Shown here: one piece after another, positions 61,130 through 64,000 of the stretch
Position numbering within the stretch: position 1 is the stretch's first letter
Layout: each line of letters begins with the position of its first letter
Assembly (NCBI GenBank): GCA_963277665.1
Contig: OY728137.1
Coordinates: 1,172,198,670 to 1,172,262,669 of the forward strand
Direction: 5' to 3'
Origin: Viscum album
Taxonomy: Eukaryota; Streptophyta; Magnoliopsida; Santalales; Viscaceae
Length of the DNA: 64,000 nt
The notes under the pieces: model-generated
Seen by the model: the letters and a program-made list of their open reading frames with translations, nothing else
Told to the model about the DNA's origin: nothing
Database searches by the model: none
Made by a program: the position numbers and the translations under genes

Positions 61130-63713
61130 CGGCTTACCGCCTCCACATCGTGGTGTAATTGTTATTAAATACATTATTATTTGGTTGGGTATAATAATGA
61201 TGTGTAATTTATTTAAATAATAAATATAAAATGATAATTATTCTTTATATATGATATACCATCAAATTATATATTATTTTAATATCAAAATAATGATATT
61301 GTCGCTCGTGTGTACGTACATATTACCGTGTCCAAGAACGTGATGAGATTCAATCCACATCGTAATCCATTCAAAACTAATATTCTATAGATAATTAAAA
61401 ATAATTTTTAATGACTTAATATCTTCCTGAATATTAATAAGATGCATCCTATTCATAAAAAACACTACTCACGAAACAAATCCTATAAAGGAAAACGAAT
61501 CAGTTAACATCTGAAACGACGATAATACTAAAATATTATTAAAAAACCAATATTAAAAGATCATATATGATATAATATTAATTTATATGATTCTTTTATA
61601 GATTAATAGAAATTATTTCACCATTATAAAAGTGTTTAACATACCCCCGACCAAAGAAAAGTACAAAGTAAGGGTTTCTTATCTCACTTTTAATTCATTG
61701 AGATTTCCATTGTCCGCCACTATTTTATTGCATGTGGTGTATTGTGTAATTCCATTTGATATATATTATAATGATACTTTATATATTCTTTTTATTAAGT
61801 GAATCTTTCGTTGTTTATTAACATTTTTTCAAATGACTCGATTTATTACATCGTGGTAAAGGATTTTCATCTCAATTATTATTCCTGTGAGATTCATGCT
61901 ATATTTTCCATCATCTCCTTTTTGTGGTGTATGTACTGCCCATGATTTTATTCAATATGTAATATAAATAAATTTATGGGTATTTACATCTTCATTTTTT
62001 CATCCTTCTTTCATGGGTTGATTGTTTCGAAAGTTACCAAATCGGTACGGGAACCTTTTAACCCAATTTCCATTCCTTGGGTTAATCTTCAGATTCTTAA
62101 TTATGTAATGTTATTATTATGTGGGGAATCACTATATATTTATTTATGTTTTAATTTACACTCCCATTTGTGTGGATATAATTTTTAGAAACATAATAAC
62201 ACCATTGATAAATTCTAAAGTTATCAATATGAACTTGATAAGAGTAATTTTACCTCAATGTCCATTTATTGAGTTAAACATCCAATTCATTGGTGTTGTT
62301 TTTAAAAGAATATGTGTGAATTTACACTGATTTATTTACACTTAATATTAAATCTTATCGATTGTATTTATATTTTTCACACATAATTATGTCGTTGACT
62401 TATCCTTAACCTAAGGATACAGTCTTTATAAGATATTTCATCTTAATTTACATTTCATTGAGATTTCTTTGTTTTTATACACCAATTCACTTTTATATGG
62501 TGTATATAATGTACTTTTACATAGTATATCATGAATACATTTATTCTCAAGATATTATAATGTTTTTATTATTTCAATTATTTGTATTCAATTGTCTCTC
62601 TTTTGGTTAGCAACTCTAACTAAAATATGATTTTAAATGTTTTAAAGATTTATTATTACCAATCTATTTCATTAATGTCCATTTTTTTATAATGGTTTTA
62701 AGGATTTATTTATATGGACATTAATGTTTTAAAATTAAAATTATTTTTAAAAGATTAAAATTTTTATGGGACACTTTGATTCAGAAATCTATTTTTAAAC
62801 GGCTTCTTGATAAATAGTGGGACTTTTAAATGCTTTCAAGAAAAAGGGGGATATTTCTCTCTAATAGTTTTGACGATTATTTTCATCTATGACAATATCA
62901 TTCATTATTCTCTATTGAGGTTGATCTATTATAATACCATATACCATATTGTTTTTAATGAGTTATGTTTGACTGTAGATGAGATAATTTTATACCATTC
63001 ATGGTTTGTGGTTAAAATATTGACGTTTCGTATGCATGTCTTAAGACGAATGTTCATATTATGTTTCAATCCTTTCATATGAGGAATACATTAGACATAG
63101 TAAGTGAGGGGTGGAGACCACTATATCTCCTTGATGCATCGATATGTCTCATCAGACAAACTAGTATCTTGGCACAAGGCCTTGATAAAAACTTATTTGT
63201 AGTCGTGGCACAAAGAATTGACTATGTGGTTATGAAATTCTGACATTATGCATTCCATCATTATGGAAATTCGACTAGTAGAATATCCATGTGAATAAGT
63301 AAATGGAATTATTTGATTTTTACCTTTACCAAATTATTCTGAAGTTCATGTTTAAAAGGCTTCTGTTTTAGTCTTATACATTGCCTTTAATGCTTAATTA
63401 TGAATGTTTCTATTATAATGTTATACTTAATGAGCATCTGAGCTCACCCCTTTTTATGTTTAATTTTTTCCAAGATGGGATCAAGTATATTATAACTGAC
63501 CTGGAGGGATAGTCTATGTGATCTCATTGTTTTATATGGAAACAATGTTGTTGTAGTTTTCCATTTTATGATGTAATGTAAACCTTATGAATGTATCTAG
63601 TACTTCCAAGGCTACTAAACAAATCGGTATTTCAAGACTTGATCTTTTTTTATAATGTAAATTATACATAGTAATGCACTGACCCTGGGTAACAAGGGTT
63701 GGTGTGTTATAGT

Positions 63714-63725
63714 TGGTATTAGAGA
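63714..63725 (+). promoter_or_regulatory. Primer-binding site after the right-hand LTR
   Basis: TGGTATTAGAGA differs from TGGTATCAGAGC by a C-to-T change and the last base. Confidence 0.8.
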
Positions 63726-64000
63726 ATGTTTAGTACAAACCTTGGAAACTAGATTTAGATAAACTCTGATTAGATCACATTACCCTAAGATAGAAATTTA
63801 TGATTAGTATTGAATAACTTCATAGAAACTTCGTAATATAGATATTTTTTCAATTTTTGAATCATTACATCCCTTTCTAAATATGGGCAGGTAGAGGTGG
63901 CTTTGGAACAGATGTACCGAGGAGTGAAAACTCCGTCATGGAGTTTCTAGCTTGACCCGGGGTATCCTGGTACACGAAAATGGGCCTTGCTGCACTCTTG
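63726..64000 (+). pseudogene. Leader and first codons of gag, cut by window edge
   Basis: After an untranslated leader, the frame from 63885 reads AGRGGFGTDVPRSENSVMEF, a Gly/Arg-rich start of the kind seen in gag of some chromoviruses, with a stop soon after. The remainder of the element is outside the window, so the assignment depends on its position after an LTR and primer site. Confidence 0.35.

Larger units (their letters stand above)
59223..63711 (+). mobile_element. 5' LTR of a second family B element
   Basis: Starts TATAACACCCCAAGC (TG changed to TA) and ends GGTGTGTTATA (CA changed to TA), followed by the primer site: 4489 bp. It shares its first 1.4 kb with 1-1447 (opposite strand), and the promoter and motif layout with the E2 LTRs. 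The promoter has CCCCTCACCACTCTTATAAAAGGG at 60751-60774. Palindromic motifs are at 61116 and about 61300. Confidence 0.82.

Noticed and set aside
1..64000. CRISPR array, bacterial operon, organellar insert or host protein-coding gene
   Set aside because: Repeats are tandem without regular unique spacers, all recognisable proteins are retrotransposon products, and no exon structure or organellar gene was seen.

Overview
This window looks like intergenic chromatin from a land plant with a large, transposon-rich nuclear genome. It is strongly AT-rich. I recognise no host gene, tRNA, rRNA or organellar gene. Every coding signal I can identify is a broken retrotransposon, mostly Ty3/gypsy chromoviruses with Met-tRNA-type primer sites (TGGTATCA...). 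The species cannot be named from this sequence. Element names (E-A, E0, E1, E2, family B, LTR-C) are mine, and many boundaries are approximate because the copies are old.

Left part (1-8.98 kb). Element E-A lies on the minus strand: LTR at 3747-6035 with an 18-bp minisatellite, primer site, a gag/protease remnant and reverse transcriptase. Its pol is cut at 1447/1448 by a family B LTR that runs off the left edge. A tRNA-like SINE head sits near 7.2 kb.

Centre (8.98-33.72 kb). An old minus-strand chromovirus, E0, frames this whole section. Its two diverged LTRs are at about 8985-11976 and 30875-33720. Its integrase is split into three blocks (27.0-27.4, 15.55-15.87 and 12.7-13.13 kb) by two later insertions. 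One is E1, a complete-length plus-strand Tekay/Del-like chromovirus at 15873-27001 with 3.15-kb LTRs. The other is a 2.4-kb plus-strand block with a LINE ORF1-type (DUF4283-like) protein remnant. E0 pol ends in a recognisable chromodomain at 12404.

Right-centre (33.72-44.93 kb). Element E2 (family B, plus strand, LTRs of about 4.0 kb) sits in the E0 5' LTR. It retains gag with two ruined zinc knuckles, and pol with a chromodomain. Its 3' LTR is interrupted at 44935 by a minus-strand LTR of another family (LTR-C).

Right part (47-64 kb). About 47-55 kb is AT-rich with no recognisable coding sequence. Minus-strand fragments of a different gypsy lineage (Tat/Athila-like RNase H and integrase) lie at 55.1-56.3 kb, followed by two short tandem-repeat arrays. 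A complete family B LTR (59223-63711) with its primer site starts another plus-strand element that leaves the right edge.

None of these elements can be autonomous: catalytic residues are lost, and many stops fall at Gln, Arg or Trp codons, as expected from C-to-T decay of methylated DNA. The main value of the window is its readable order of nesting (E0, then E2, then LTR-C; E1 and the LINE-like block into E0). I did not find evidence for a novel functional system.
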